DNA of 64,000 nt, from positions 1,249,350-1,313,349 of the forward strand of contig CAWKKW010000005.1 in the NCBI GenBank assembly GCA_963850345.1, given 5' to 3'. A program made the position numbers and the translations under genes. This document shows positions 25,278 through 37,912 of the stretch, piece after piece. Origin of the DNA: CAWKKW01 sp963850345 (lineage in GTDB: Bacteria; Acidobacteriota; Terriglobia; Terriglobales; Acidobacteriaceae). The notes below the pieces were generated by a model that saw only the letters and a program-made list of their open reading frames with translations, had not been told where the DNA came from and made no database searches. Every line of letters starts with the position of its first letter. Within the stretch, counting starts at the first letter, position 1.

Positions 25278-27848
25278 TCAGTTTCCGGCTGGATGGACGC
25301 TGCTCTCGGCCAGGCGGACACCGCTCAATCCGCTGATGTAGTGCGAAACGCCGCGGTAGAGAGACTCGGCGATGCGTTGACGGTAGGCAGGCTGGTGCAG
25401 CTCTTCCGCATCGTCGGGGTTGGTGAGGAAGGAAATCTCGGCGAGGATCGAAGGCATGTTGGCGCCGATGAGAACGACGAACGGCGCCTTCTTCACACCA
25501 CGATCGCGCAATCCGGGATTGCCTTTGGTCAGGCCGTCGTAGAGATTCTTTTCAACGTCGGCAGCGAACTCGCGGGATTCATCGGTTTTGTCTTGGAGCG
25601 CGATCTTTTTCACCAGGTCGGAGAGCTGATGAATGGATTGCTGCGAGACAGCGTTTTCGCGCGCCGCGACTTCGAGCGCATCGGGCGATGAGGTGAAGTT
25701 AAGGTAGTAAGTCTCGACGCCGCGGGCTGCTGGATCCTGGCTCGAGTTCGCGTGAACAGAAATGAACAGATCGGCCTGCGCCTTGTTGGCGATCGCGGTG
25801 CGCGTCTCGAGCGGTACAAAGGTATCGTCGTCGCGGGTGAAGATGACGTCCGCACCGAGATGCTGCTTGAGCAGTTTGCCGAGGCGAAGCGCGACGTCGA
25901 GCACGACTTCTTTCTCTTCGATGCCCGCGGGGCCGAGCGTACCAGAGTCGTGCCCGCCATGTCCCGCATCGACCACGATGCGGCCAATCTTTAAGCCAAG
26001 TGCGCGAGAGAGCGAGCGCCCACCGCCCGCAGTCGGCTCGGCCTCGTGAATGCCTGGTTCGCCGATGCTCGCCACCTCGCGTGTTCTTCGATTGGTGCGC
26101 GCGGGCGTGTCCGCCGGCTGCGGCGCGGGCGTGGTGCCTGCGACCGAATCCGAAACCGGAGCCGTTGTGGGACGCCGAGTGGCTTTCACCTTGTTGGGCT
26201 GATGACCGAGGCTGGCGATGTCCTGGATAGCTGTGCCCTGGGTCTGTGTAGCCTGCGCCACGGTAGTTTGGTCAGGCAAAGAGGACGCTGACGGAGTGCC
26301 GGTCGAAGGCGCAGATGCGTTGCTCTCCAGGCGACGAGTGGATGTGCGAGTGCTTGCGGTTGGATTGGGCGGCGTAGGCGCAGGTGCGGCGCTAATGGCG
26401 GAGTTCGGCGCAGGCTGCGCGGTCTGGGCCACGCTGTTCGCTGGAGCACCTTTGCGACCGTGAATATCGATGATGAGGCGATAGGGATTCGGCAGTAGAA
26501 AGGCCGAATAGTCACTGACGTCGCTCACGTCGAGCACCACGCGCGTGACTTCATTGGAGAACTGGGCGACGCGAATGCGTTTGAGAAAGCCATCGTCGGT
26601 CACCATGACGGATTTGCCGATGAGTTCCGGCGAGAGTCGTGCGCCGTGCAGATCGAAGAAGATGCGATCGGGATCGGGGACGCGGGCGGCTTCGTATTCC
26701 ACTTCGTTTTGGAGGTCGATGGCGACGCGCGTGTAGACCGGCGTGGACCAATGCCGCACGCCGGTGACCAGGGGCAGGCGGCCGCGACGTGGAGGCGGAG
26801 GCGCGTTCAGCGCTGCTTCGGTGGGGTGCGCGGGTTCAGCATCACGAGCTGGCTCGCGAGTAAGTTCGCTGGCGAATTCAGGGCGTGGTTCGCGCGGCGC
26901 GTTCGAACTCTGCGCGACAGGCGTGGCGCCTGGGGCTGCTGTTGCCGCTTCCTGGTCTGATCCTGCGGTCTGCGGAACTGGTCTGGATCTGGGAGTAAGC
27001 GGCGGTGGCTGCGCAGAGATCGCTGCTTGCGACTGAATCGCCGCGGTCAGCACCGTGTTGCGGGATTTCTTGCGGGCCGCGGAAGTGGCCGTCACCCGGT
27101 CGCGAGCCGGCGCGCCACTCTCGGCTGCCGCGTCTTCGGCCGAGATCGTAGCGGAGGGAGCAGCCTCAGCCGAGCGAGTGGATTTCGGCGCGGAGTTTGG
27201 CGCGGATTGAATCGCGGAGTTCGGCATAGATTGGGTAGCGAACTTCGGTGCGGACTTGAGGCCGGTGCGGCGTTCCGCCAGCTCTTCCGCGTGGATCTGC
27301 TTCCATCCCTGGCGCGCCTGGTCAGCCAGCGGGTTCTGGGGATAGAGCTTGAGAAATTGCTGAAAGCCGCTCTTGGCCGCGTCGCGATTGTTGAGATCGT
27401 GGCGGTAGATCTCCGCCTCGGTGAGCAGCGCGCTGAAACGGTAGCGGCTGCCGGGGTATTCGCGGCGCAGGAATTCATATTGGCCAACGGCGTCGTGCAG
27501 CGCCTTCTCGTCCTGGAAGATGCGCCCTTCCTCGGCCAGCAGGTCGGCCACAGCGGCGATGCTGGCATCGGCTCGCGGGGACGCCGGGTCGTCGTGGTAC
27601 ACAGCGCGGAATGCGCTGAGCACGCGTTCGTAGTCGCGGCGTGTGCGCTGTTCTTCGGGGCGGCCCTCGAGAGCTTCGTGCAGGCGCTCCGCCTCTTCAA
27701 ACGGAGAGAGCGCGATGGTCTGATGTGTGGCCGTTGGATGGCTTGCGGACTGCGCCGCACGCACGGCTCCCACGCCGAACGCTGCTCCGCCGAGGTCGGA
27801 CAGGACCAGGGTGGCGAGAGCAATGGGCGTTAAGGCCAGGAGACGCAT
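25278..27848 (-). CDS. N-acetylmuramoyl-L-alanine amidase with TPR-like and AMIN domains
   Basis: Periplasmic peptidoglycan amidase that cuts the lactyl-peptide bond during daughter-cell separation. From the ATG at 27848 (GGAGG 5 bases before it) the 856-residue chain has a signal peptide, a TPR-like N-terminus (about 45-175), a long Ala/Pro/Ser/Thr-rich linker, an AMIN domain (about 365-465, VRHWSTPVYTRVAIDL), a second low-complexity linker, and the amidase_3 catalytic domain. In the last, VVDAGHGGHDSG holds the first zinc His, IEEKEVVLDVALRL the Glu, and FISVHANSS the second His; ILAEISFLTN carries the catalytic Glu. It is about twice the length of E. coli AmiC because of the linkers and N-terminal repeats. 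Confidence 0.9.
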   Translation of the reverse strand: MRLLALTPIALATLVLSDLGGAAFGVGAVRAAQSASHPTATHQTIALSPFEEAERLHEALEGRPEEQRTRRDYERVLSAFRAVYHDDPASPRADASIAAVADLLAEEGRIFQDEKALHDAVGQYEFLRREYPGSRYRFSALLTEAEIYRHDLNNRDAAKSGFQQFLKLYPQNPLADQARQGWKQIHAEELAERRTGLKSAPKFATQSMPNSAIQSAPNSAPKSTRSAEAAPSATISAEDAAAESGAPARDRVTATSAARKKSRNTVLTAAIQSQAAISAQPPPLTPRSRPVPQTAGSDQEAATAAPGATPVAQSSNAPREPRPEFASELTREPARDAEPAHPTEAALNAPPPPRRGRLPLVTGVRHWSTPVYTRVAIDLQNEVEYEAARVPDPDRIFFDLHGARLSPELIGKSVMVTDDGFLKRIRVAQFSNEVTRVVLDVSDVSDYSAFLLPNPYRLIIDIHGRKGAPANSVAQTAQPAPNSAISAAPAPTPPNPTASTRTSTRRLESNASAPSTGTPSASSLPDQTTVAQATQTQGTAIQDIASLGHQPNKVKATRRPTTAPVSDSVAGTTPAPQPADTPARTNRRTREVASIGEPGIHEAEPTAGGGRSLSRALGLKIGRIVVDAGHGGHDSGTLGPAGIEEKEVVLDVALRLGKLLKQHLGADVIFTRDDDTFVPLETRTAIANKAQADLFISVHANSSQDPAARGVETYYLNFTSSPDALEVAARENAVSQQSIHQLSDLVKKIALQDKTDESREFAADVEKNLYDGLTKGNPGLRDRGVKKAPFVVLIGANMPSILAEISFLTNPDDAEELHQPAYRQRIAESLYRGVSHYISGLSGVRLAESSVHPAGN

Positions 27849-28144
27849 GCATCCTCCAGAAGAAGCGGGTCGAGTTGGGATGCTGCGCGTCAGAAAACCA
27901 GTCAAAGAGCTACCCGATTATAGGTTGGACGCAGAAAACCCAGCAATGCGGGGGTGCCGCGAAGGACAACGCGAGCCGACAGCGCCGCAACAAACGTAAG
28001 TTGAAGAAGAGGTGCGGCTTAGATCCTCAAGACCGGCAGGTGTGAATCTGCTCGGACGGCAGAAATACTGCTGGCAAAAACCAGGCCCGCTCGTGGGGAA
28101 CTCCGAGGCTGCAGGTCCCTCCGCCGGCAAGCGTCGATGCGGCA

Positions 28145-30826
<2,682 letters not shown>

Positions 30827-30893
30827 AGAGACTCTTAGTTTACCGGGAAGGGGGGTGCGAAGCTATCAAGCGTTCGCGCAGGCTTTGGTTGGC

Positions 30894-31688
30894 TCAGGCA
30901 AGCGGCTGCCAGATGCATCCTTCCAGCAACTCGCGTGAGTCGCTTGCGAGTCTCAGGGAAGCAAAGCAAGCGGCATTCTGCTGCATCTTCACAGAAGAGA
31001 CGAGCGCGTCAAAGGCGTCCTCTGAGGATGCGGCCTGTTTCCGAATTACATCGGAAAGTTCGCTGAACTCCGGCCTCTTTAGATATCCCAGGCGTGCCTC
31101 CGCGCGGCTCTTATGAACCGGTCCGGTAAGCAGCCGCGGATAGATCTCCACCACCAATGGGTAAGCCGCAGGGTGAAATGGCCAGACCGAGAACCCGGCA
31201 CTTCGCAGGCCTGCCAGTGTGGCTTGGCCGCGAATGGAACCAGTGCCGACGGCCCCGGCTCCGCCAATCTGGAAGGGCGACTTGGGCACAATTCCCTTCA
31301 CCGAGATAGTCCGCTCCGTGACACGAAATCCTTCCGCGTGGTGCGTGTCGGGGCATTTCTTCGCAGGCCGCCCCCAGAAGGGAGCCTCGCAAGCTCGCAG
31401 CCAGTCTTCGCCATGGTCACTCGCCGCATGCCAGAGATCTTCGACCGCAGTAAAACCACGCGACTCGAAAAGGCTTTGCGGGAAGCTGAATGCGAAGTCT
31501 AATCCGACCACCATGCTCGGCGTCTTGGCAGCTTCGCCTATCAACCACGCACAAACCTGCTCGCGAGTCTTTCCGGCGTGCAGTTCCACTCTGTCCCCTT
31601 GCAGATCCGCGATCCAGATGTGCTTCCTCTGCCCGCTGAGGCTCGCGTCCCCAGACCAGTCGACGGCAATGATGCGCCCGGGGTTCAT
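30894..31688 (-). CDS. DUF429-like predicted nuclease
   Basis: A 264-residue protein with an RNase H-like opening: IIAVDWSGDASLSGQ (acidic Asp at residue 9) and VVGLDFAFSFPQ (second Asp), as in DUF429 proteins. A third acidic site may be SSEDAFDALVSSV near residue 225. No biochemical activity is known to me for this family. Its 5' end (ATGA) overlaps the 3' end of recX by 4 bases, so the two are translationally coupled, with recX upstream. A link to DNA metabolism is plausible from that pairing, but is inference. Confidence 0.65.
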   Translation of the reverse strand: MNPGRIIAVDWSGDASLSGQRKHIWIADLQGDRVELHAGKTREQVCAWLIGEAAKTPSMVVGLDFAFSFPQSLFESRGFTAVEDLWHAASDHGEDWLRACEAPFWGRPAKKCPDTHHAEGFRVTERTISVKGIVPKSPFQIGGAGAVGTGSIRGQATLAGLRSAGFSVWPFHPAAYPLVVEIYPRLLTGPVHKSRAEARLGYLKRPEFSELSDVIRKQAASSEDAFDALVSSVKMQQNAACFASLRLASDSRELLEGCIWQPLA

Positions 31689-32245
31689 TCGTCAGTCCCA
31701 CCTTGCGGAGCCGCCGACTCAAGGGCTGCGATAGCCTCTTCGTCAATCTGCCAGTGCTTGAGTATTTTGAAGATCACGCCCGGAGAGAAGCCGGCGCGCA
31801 CCAACTGGCGCATCACACGGGCAGCCTGCTTGTCGTCTGTGGGCTGCGCGATTCGTTTGCGCTCGAGGTGGCGGCGGGCCAGGTCCTCTTCGCTCACGTG
31901 TTCATAGGCGGTGTCGAGGGTGCGGGTGATCAGTTCGGGGTGAACGCCTTTGCGGTAGAGTTCCGACTGGACGCGGCGCTTGCCGAACTTCTCATTCTCC
32001 TGCCGCATGCGGGTATAGTCGGCCGCATACGCGCTGTCGTTGAGGAACTTGTATTCCTTGAGCTTGGCGATGACCGCGTTCATCTTGACTTCGCCGGCCT
32101 CGCCCTCTTCGACGCGCTTTCTCATCAGCCGCTTCAGCTCCGCGACTGTGCGCATGCGCCGGCCCAGCGCCGACACCGCGTAAGTGTAGAGGGCGGGTTC
32201 GTCGAGAGGTTCCTGTGGCTTGCGCGACTTGCGGCTAAAGGACAT
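31685..32245 (-). CDS. recX: Regulatory protein RecX
   Basis: Small helical protein that caps and inhibits RecA filaments. The 186-residue chain has the RecX repeats: LYTYAVSALGRRMRTVAELK, LRKKRVE-type basic helix, LKEYKFLNDSAYAADYTRMR, FGKRRVQSELYRKGVHPELI and KQAARVMRQLVRAGFSPGVI. Start ATG 32245 (MSFSRKSRKPQ). recA itself is not in the window. It is followed by the DUF429 gene with a 4-base overlap. Confidence 0.9.
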   Translation of the reverse strand: MSFSRKSRKPQEPLDEPALYTYAVSALGRRMRTVAELKRLMRKRVEEGEAGEVKMNAVIAKLKEYKFLNDSAYAADYTRMRQENEKFGKRRVQSELYRKGVHPELITRTLDTAYEHVSEEDLARRHLERKRIAQPTDDKQAARVMRQLVRAGFSPGVIFKILKHWQIDEEAIAALESAAPQGGTDE

Positions 32246-32329
32246 AAAGCCCTGAGGAGAGCGCTGAGAAAACAGCCGGGAACGGCGGGGCGCAATAAGC
32301 TGGTGAGCCTGCCGAGAATATTCGGACGC

Positions 32330-34510
32330 TCACTTGGTCCATTGATCGACCCAGTCGCTGACCGTCTGGTTCCAGAGTCGAGAGTTTTGCGGCTTCAGCA
32401 CCCAGTGTCCTTCGTCGGGAAAGTAGAGCATCTTCGACGGAACGTTGAGTCGCTGCAGCGTGGTGAAGAGATCGAATCCCTGCGAGACGTCGAGACGGAA
32501 ATCCAATTGCCCGTGGATCACCAGGGTCGGCGTCTTGAAGTTCTTGGCCGCGAGCGCCGGCGACCATTTGCGATAGGGATTCTGCGCGGTCGGCTTGCCA
32601 TAGTAATCCCACGGCTTGCCTTTGAACTCCCATTCGTTGAACCACAGCTCTTCGGTCGAGCCGTAGGCTGCCTCAGGGTTGAACATGCCATCGTGCGAGA
32701 CGATGCACTTGAAGCGGTTGGTATGGCCGAGAACCCAGTTGGCCATGTAGCCGCCATAGCTGGCGCCAAGCGCGCATTCGCGATTCTTGTCGATGAAGGA
32801 GTAGTGCTGCTCCGCGTAGTCGAGGCCGCGCATCAGGTCGATGAAGGGCTTGCCGCCCCAGTCGCCGTTCACGCCGTCGGTGAAGGCCTGCCCGTAACCG
32901 GTAGACCCGCGCGAATTGATCATCACCACGACATAGCCGCTGGCAGCGAAGTACTCCGCGTTCCAGCGATACGACCATGCGTCGCCCCAGGCGCCCTGGG
33001 GTCCGCCGTGCATGAGGAACTTCACCGGATACTTCTTCGCCGGATCGAAGGCGGGTGGCTTGATGACGAATCCCTGCACGCGGACTTTGCCGATCGAGGT
33101 GAACCAGAAAGACTCCATCGCGGGCAGATCCAACTGGTTGAGAAGAGCATCGTTGAGATGAGTGAGCTGCGCGGACTCCGTTGAGACACTCGCCGCGCCA
33201 GCAGGAGAAGCGCCTCCCGCGGTTTCGGGTCGATCTGTCGGCGAAGCGGATACGGTGAAGACTTCGCCAGGTTGCCGGACCGTCACGCGCGATACGACCA
33301 GGGTCTTGCTGTCGGGTAGGACATGCAGGTCACCGAACTCGCCATGGATCGCCGGATCCTTAAGATCTTTTCCGTCGACCAATCGGCCAAGATGGGACCC
33401 ATCCATGCCCACCGAAAAAATCGGAGCTTCCCCCTTGTCGCCCGCTACGAAGTAGATCGTCTTCGAATCCGGAGCCCACGCAAATTCGTCTACCCAACGG
33501 TCGAAGTTCGGCAGAATGTCTTTGATCTGTTTGGACTGCCGGTCATAGAGAACCAGCCGGAACTTATCGCTCTCATAGCCGGCGCGGGCCTGCGAACGCC
33601 AGGCAATGTACTTGCCATCGGGCGAGTAGGCGGGACTGAAATCGCCGCCGGGACTTGTGGAGACCTTCACCGGTTTGGCGCCGGCATTCGTCAGGTCGAG
33701 GGTGAAGATGTCCACGTTGGTGCTGGTTGCCGGCATCGGGTCGAGGTTCTCTTCAAAGGCGAGTTCCCTGCCGTCCGGCGAAAAGGCGTAGGCCATGGGC
33801 CCACCGAGCGAGAAGGGAGGGACGTCGTGCGTGTCGCCGGGTGTGAGGTCGCGCGGCGTGCCGCCATTGGCTGGGACCAGGAATAAGTGGCTCCGCTTCT
33901 CACCCGAATAGGCATTCCAGTGCCGGTACAGAAGTTGCGTAAAGATCCGGGCCTTCACTTTGGATTTTGCCTGTTCCTCATCTCGAGTGCGGTTGCAATC
34001 GTCGTCTCTGCAGTCGGGATAGACCGCAGAGGTGAAGAGGATGTTCTGTCCATCGGGCGACCAGAGCGCACCATCGGCCTCGGTGCTGATGCTGGTGAAT
34101 CGGTGCGGATCGCCCAGTGTGCCCTGGGCGGTATCGAAGCTGGCGAGATAGATCTGCTGTCCGCCTTCGCGCGCGCTCAGGAAGAGTATCTGCTTGCCGT
34201 CCGGCGAGAAGCGGCCTCCACTCTCTCCGGCGAGGGAATCGGTGAGGGGCTTAGCGAGTTCGCTTTGGGCGCCGGCCTTACTGACGGGAACGATGCAGAG
34301 GTGCGATGTCTTGGTGTTCTTGTCCAGGTCGACATCGGTCGCGGCGAAGAGAACCCAATGGCCGTCGGGCGAGACGGCGATGTCGCCGAGTCGGCGCATC
34401 TTCATCAGGTCTTCAAACTGCATGGCCCGCCGAGACTGGGCAGACGCGAGCGGTCCGAACCACGCAAGCGAGAGCAGCGCGAACATCAAAACTTGTCGAA
34501 ATCGAGACAT
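32330..34510 (-). CDS. Secreted S9 family prolyl oligopeptidase-type peptidase
   Basis: Serine peptidase of clan SC, 726 residues. AAGGAG before the ATG at 34510 fixes the start; a signal peptide (MSRFRQVLMFALLSLAWFGP, cleavage near ASAQ) follows. Residues 40-420 form WD40-like beta-propeller repeats (SPDGHWVLF, SPDGKQILF, SPDGKYIAW). The C-terminal alpha/beta hydrolase has the nucleophile motif GASYGGYMAN, the catalytic Asp in HGQLDFRLD and the His in DEGHWV. The order and length match dipeptidyl-peptidase/acylaminoacyl-peptidase types. Probably periplasmic, in peptide scavenging together with other exported peptidases of this genome. Confidence 0.92.
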   Translation of the reverse strand: MSRFRQVLMFALLSLAWFGPLASAQSRRAMQFEDLMKMRRLGDIAVSPDGHWVLFAATDVDLDKNTKTSHLCIVPVSKAGAQSELAKPLTDSLAGESGGRFSPDGKQILFLSAREGGQQIYLASFDTAQGTLGDPHRFTSISTEADGALWSPDGQNILFTSAVYPDCRDDDCNRTRDEEQAKSKVKARIFTQLLYRHWNAYSGEKRSHLFLVPANGGTPRDLTPGDTHDVPPFSLGGPMAYAFSPDGRELAFEENLDPMPATSTNVDIFTLDLTNAGAKPVKVSTSPGGDFSPAYSPDGKYIAWRSQARAGYESDKFRLVLYDRQSKQIKDILPNFDRWVDEFAWAPDSKTIYFVAGDKGEAPIFSVGMDGSHLGRLVDGKDLKDPAIHGEFGDLHVLPDSKTLVVSRVTVRQPGEVFTVSASPTDRPETAGGASPAGAASVSTESAQLTHLNDALLNQLDLPAMESFWFTSIGKVRVQGFVIKPPAFDPAKKYPVKFLMHGGPQGAWGDAWSYRWNAEYFAASGYVVVMINSRGSTGYGQAFTDGVNGDWGGKPFIDLMRGLDYAEQHYSFIDKNRECALGASYGGYMANWVLGHTNRFKCIVSHDGMFNPEAAYGSTEELWFNEWEFKGKPWDYYGKPTAQNPYRKWSPALAAKNFKTPTLVIHGQLDFRLDVSQGFDLFTTLQRLNVPSKMLYFPDEGHWVLKPQNSRLWNQTVSDWVDQWTK

Positions 34511-34692
34511 CAAACTCCTTCGGTGGTTGGACTGGCGCAGCAAGTGAACGCGCAAAGGCGAGGACTCCAGTTGAAATAGCGAAGACCTGCCAGTGTAAAT
34601 GCTGGGGCTACGGCTCGTCGGTGTCGGTGCAGATTTGTGACGATCGGAAACGGCAGGCCGGTAAATACCGAGAGCGGACGCGGAAGGGAGGG

Positions 34693-36723
34693 TTAGTGTA
34701 CGAAGGCCTCGCCGGCAGAGCTTCGCAGCGGCGCCAGCGATGTGAGGGGCATTTCAATCAGCACAGCGGCTCCCCGCGGAGGAAGATTGTAGGCCGTGAT
34801 CTCGCCGCCGTGTTCCCGAACGATCGCATAACAGATGCTGAGGCCGAGGCCGGGACCTTCTCCAGGCTGCTTGGTGGTAAAGAACGGATCGAAGACGCGG
34901 CTGGGGTTAGGAAACCCCGGCCCGGAATCCGTCACCAGGATCTGAACATGCTCGCGAGCGCTGGTCAGATCTACGCGGATCAGGCGGTCTTCGAGCGAAC
35001 GCGAGTGCTGCACCGCTTCGACAGCGTTGTTAAGTACCTGGATCAGGACCTGGCGGAGCTGATCGCTGTTGGCTCGTAAGGGTGGCAAGTTCTCGGCCAG
35101 CGTCATGCGGAACTCGATTCCCAAGCGATCAAGCTCCGCTTTCCGCAGCAGATAAATGTCCTGCAGCAGTTCCACGATGGCAACCGGTTCGTGGCCTTGC
35201 GGAGCGGGCCGCCAGAAGCGAATCAAGCTGTCGATGATCTGCTTCATGCGCAGCGACTCGGTGCGGATGATCGTGGCATTGCGGCGAACCGATTCCTCGT
35301 TCGCGCCATCTTCGATCAATTCCGCGTAGCCCATTACGACGGTCAGAGGATTGTTGAGCTCGTGAGCCACGCCGCCTGCGAGTTGTCCCAGACCAGCGAG
35401 TTTTTCCGAACGCGTGACCCGGTCCAGCAGAACATTATTTTCGCGGGCGGCAGCCGTGCGCGCCACCAGGAGTTCCAGAGGGAGCAGATCGTCGGTGTGC
35501 AGCGGCTCAGCGGGATTCTTGAGGCCGCTCAGCAGGACGACGCCATCCAGCCGCTCGGCGTTGGTGCTCATCGGGATCACGTGCGCGGTGGTGAAATTCA
35601 GGCTTTCCAGGTCATCTCCCGGGACAAAGAGAGGCCGCAGATCCACGGTGTAGGTGTTGGCCAGTTCGCGGGAGACGCCGGGGGAGTTGCGGTAGACCTG
35701 CATGGCGGCAGAGGTGGAGCGCCTGCCCAATTCGTCGAGTGCCTGAACGAGTGCCGGTTCAGCGCCCGCACTTGCGGCAACGTAGTAATGATCCTCCACC
35801 GTGCGAAGGCAGAGGACGACCTGACGAAAACGACTGTTTGCGGCGACGACCGCACACAGACGCGCATAAGCGGGTGCAGGGTCGGTCCCCGGCAAAATCG
35901 CGACGTTGAGCTTGGCGTACTCCTCAAGCTCACGGCGCGCACGGCGGTCCCGCTGGGTAGCCGCGTCGTTGATGGCTACCTCTTCTTCAAGGACGAGCAC
36001 GATCATCCCCATCGCGGTCATCACCTTCATCAGGTTGGTGAGGCGGGACACGAACACCAGGGCCGGCACGCCGAGGTGCAGCGGTGTATGCAGCGCCGGG
36101 GGTAAGGCCCAAAGCAGTAGACCGGTCACTGTAAACACCACGCCGGCGCTGACCCGCCGATAGCTGCCGAGAATCAGCAGTGCGGTAATGAACTGAATGC
36201 CGGCGCGGGCGAGGTAGATGACGACCAGGTAGTGCTCATGCCAGGCGAGATCGATGCACAGCAAACCCACGGCGACAGAAAAGAAGACGGTAAACCCAAC
36301 CGGCAGGATGTTTTCTTCGCAGCTCCACAAGGTGGCGATGTAGACCGTCGCAACCGCGTTCGCCAGCAGGAGGCAGCGGACTAAAAGGCCGGGGTGGGGG
36401 AAGAGCGACATCAGTACGGTGAAGGCGATCAACGGCGCAGCGGCCGCCACCACGTAGTAGATCTTGTGTTTGCGTCCGAACTTGAGCGGAGACATGGAGC
36501 CGAGAAACATGACCCCGGCCATCTCCAGGCTGCAATTGGCGACGGCCGCTAGAGCGGGGGTTGCAATCCCCTTGAGCTCGAGGATGATGCGGAGAATGGC
36601 GAAGAGCCATCCGATCAGCCATAAGAGGGTCCGGGTGGTCCGGGACCGGAGATAGAGCCCGGCAAACACTGATACCAGAAAGCTCAGCAGGATCAGCGTC
36701 GGGATCTGGTAGTAGTCCGCCAT
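34693..36723 (-). CDS. Membrane sensor histidine kinase
   Basis: A 676-residue sensor kinase. The N-terminal 240 residues hold about seven hydrophobic spans, beginning IPTLILLSFLVSVFAG. A GAF-like region (about 265-425) follows. The dimerisation H-box is LAGGVAHELNNPLTVVMGY with the phospho-accepting His. The ATP-binding domain has N-box VLIQVLNNAVEA, G1 VTDSGPGFPN, F box VFDPFFTTK and G2 GPGLGLSICYAIV. All catalytic boxes are intact. No response-regulator gene is adjacent, so it is an orphan kinase. Signal unknown. Confidence 0.88.
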   Translation of the reverse strand: MADYYQIPTLILLSFLVSVFAGLYLRSRTTRTLLWLIGWLFAILRIILELKGIATPALAAVANCSLEMAGVMFLGSMSPLKFGRKHKIYYVVAAAAPLIAFTVLMSLFPHPGLLVRCLLLANAVATVYIATLWSCEENILPVGFTVFFSVAVGLLCIDLAWHEHYLVVIYLARAGIQFITALLILGSYRRVSAGVVFTVTGLLLWALPPALHTPLHLGVPALVFVSRLTNLMKVMTAMGMIVLVLEEEVAINDAATQRDRRARRELEEYAKLNVAILPGTDPAPAYARLCAVVAANSRFRQVVLCLRTVEDHYYVAASAGAEPALVQALDELGRRSTSAAMQVYRNSPGVSRELANTYTVDLRPLFVPGDDLESLNFTTAHVIPMSTNAERLDGVVLLSGLKNPAEPLHTDDLLPLELLVARTAAARENNVLLDRVTRSEKLAGLGQLAGGVAHELNNPLTVVMGYAELIEDGANEESVRRNATIIRTESLRMKQIIDSLIRFWRPAPQGHEPVAIVELLQDIYLLRKAELDRLGIEFRMTLAENLPPLRANSDQLRQVLIQVLNNAVEAVQHSRSLEDRLIRVDLTSAREHVQILVTDSGPGFPNPSRVFDPFFTTKQPGEGPGLGLSICYAIVREHGGEITAYNLPPRGAAVLIEMPLTSLAPLRSSAGEAFVH

Positions 36724-36898
36724 CCAGGGCAGTTCCTAAGTTTCAAGTCTGGTAAACAATCCCGGCAATTTACAGCCCAAGCCACCGCCGAGAGGTCCAT
36801 GTCGGGAGTTTCCGCGTCTATTGTTACATCAGGCATTCTTTTTGCGTCACACTGAAGGTTCCATTCCGGGCCATCGTTCCAAAGGGGAGCAGCAGAGC

Positions 36899-37864
36899 GT
36901 GGATTTAATCAAGCATGGATTGGCGAGGAGCGGCCGTAAGGCAGTGGTCGCCTTGTTTTTGGGAATAGCGGGGGCCGCGAGCGCCCAGGTGACGTATACG
37001 CCCATGCCGCTGGACCAGGGGTTTGGCCCACTGGATACTACGGCTCCGTCCGTCCCGGCGGAGCAGCTCATTACCAAGTTCGCCAGTAAGGAAGCGGAGT
37101 TTCGCCAAGCCCTCGACAACTACACCTACCATCGCACTGTGCGCGTCCAGACGGTGGACGACGACGGCAAGGTAGACGGCGAGTACTTCGAGGAAGCCGA
37201 CATCTCCTTTGACTCGACCGGCAAGCGAACTGAGCATGTCACCTTCGCCCCAGCCAACAGCCTGGAGCGGATCTCGATGAGCCCGGCGGATTTTCAGGAC
37301 ATCCAGCAGCGCCTGCCGTTTGTTTTGACGACCGAAGACATCGGGCAGTACGACGTGACCTACGCCGGCAAGCAGAAGGTGGATGATCTGGACACGTACG
37401 TGTTCGATGTGAAGCCGAAGCGAATTGAGAAGAACAAGCGGTATTTCCAGGGCAAGATCTGGGTCGATGCGCAGGATTATCAAATCGTCGTGACCAACGG
37501 AAAGAACGTGCCCGACGACACTCGCAAGGGGCACGAAGATTTGTCACCGCCATTCACCACCTATCGCGAACAGGTGGACGGCAAGTACTGGTTCCCGGTC
37601 TATACCAAGGGCGAGGGCGTGCTGCACTTTCAGGGCGGGTCCGGTTATATGGGCAACGAAGTGCATATTCGCGAAACGCTCAAGTATTCGAACTACAAGC
37701 AGTTCAAATCAACCATCAAGATTCTCTACGGCGGACAGGACATCACCAATAACGGCGACGCGAAGGGACAGGGGGCGCCGCAACAGACGCCGCAGGGGAC
37801 ACCGCAGCAGAACCCGCAAGGTGCACCGCAACCAGCTTCACCACCGGCGAATGCGCCTAAGTAG
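36899..37864 (+). CDS. Exported protein, unknown, with Gln/Pro-rich tail
   Basis: About 321 residues. I start at GTG 36899 because a signal peptide then follows at once (VDLIKHGLARSGRK, hydrophobic AVVALFLGIAGAASAQ); a TTG at 36821 is possible but adds 26 unlikely residues. The mature part has beta-rich character: YHRTVRVQTVDDDGKVDGEY, RYFQGKIWVDAQDYQIV, YWFPVYTKGEG. This resembles outer-membrane lipoprotein-sorting-like (LolA/LolB-fold) proteins. The last 35 residues are repeats of PQGTPQQ type. Divergent from the histidine kinase. Function unknown. Confidence 0.7.
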   Translation: MDLIKHGLARSGRKAVVALFLGIAGAASAQVTYTPMPLDQGFGPLDTTAPSVPAEQLITKFASKEAEFRQALDNYTYHRTVRVQTVDDDGKVDGEYFEEADISFDSTGKRTEHVTFAPANSLERISMSPADFQDIQQRLPFVLTTEDIGQYDVTYAGKQKVDDLDTYVFDVKPKRIEKNKRYFQGKIWVDAQDYQIVVTNGKNVPDDTRKGHEDLSPPFTTYREQVDGKYWFPVYTKGEGVLHFQGGSGYMGNEVHIRETLKYSNYKQFKSTIKILYGGQDITNNGDAKGQGAPQQTPQGTPQQNPQGAPQPASPPANAPK

Positions 37865-37912
37865 TTTGCTGCTTGGGGTCGAGCAACTGCCGTTGAGGTC
37901 GCGTGCTCTCGG

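Noticed and set aside
31703..33184. Long plus-strand open frame (493 codons) over recX and the S9 peptidase
   Set aside because: Crosses two real minus-strand genes and shows no protein family character.
37741..37862. Repeated CCGCA/CAG stretch as a possible DNA repeat array
   Set aside because: It is the coding sequence of the Gln/Pro-rich tail of the exported protein.
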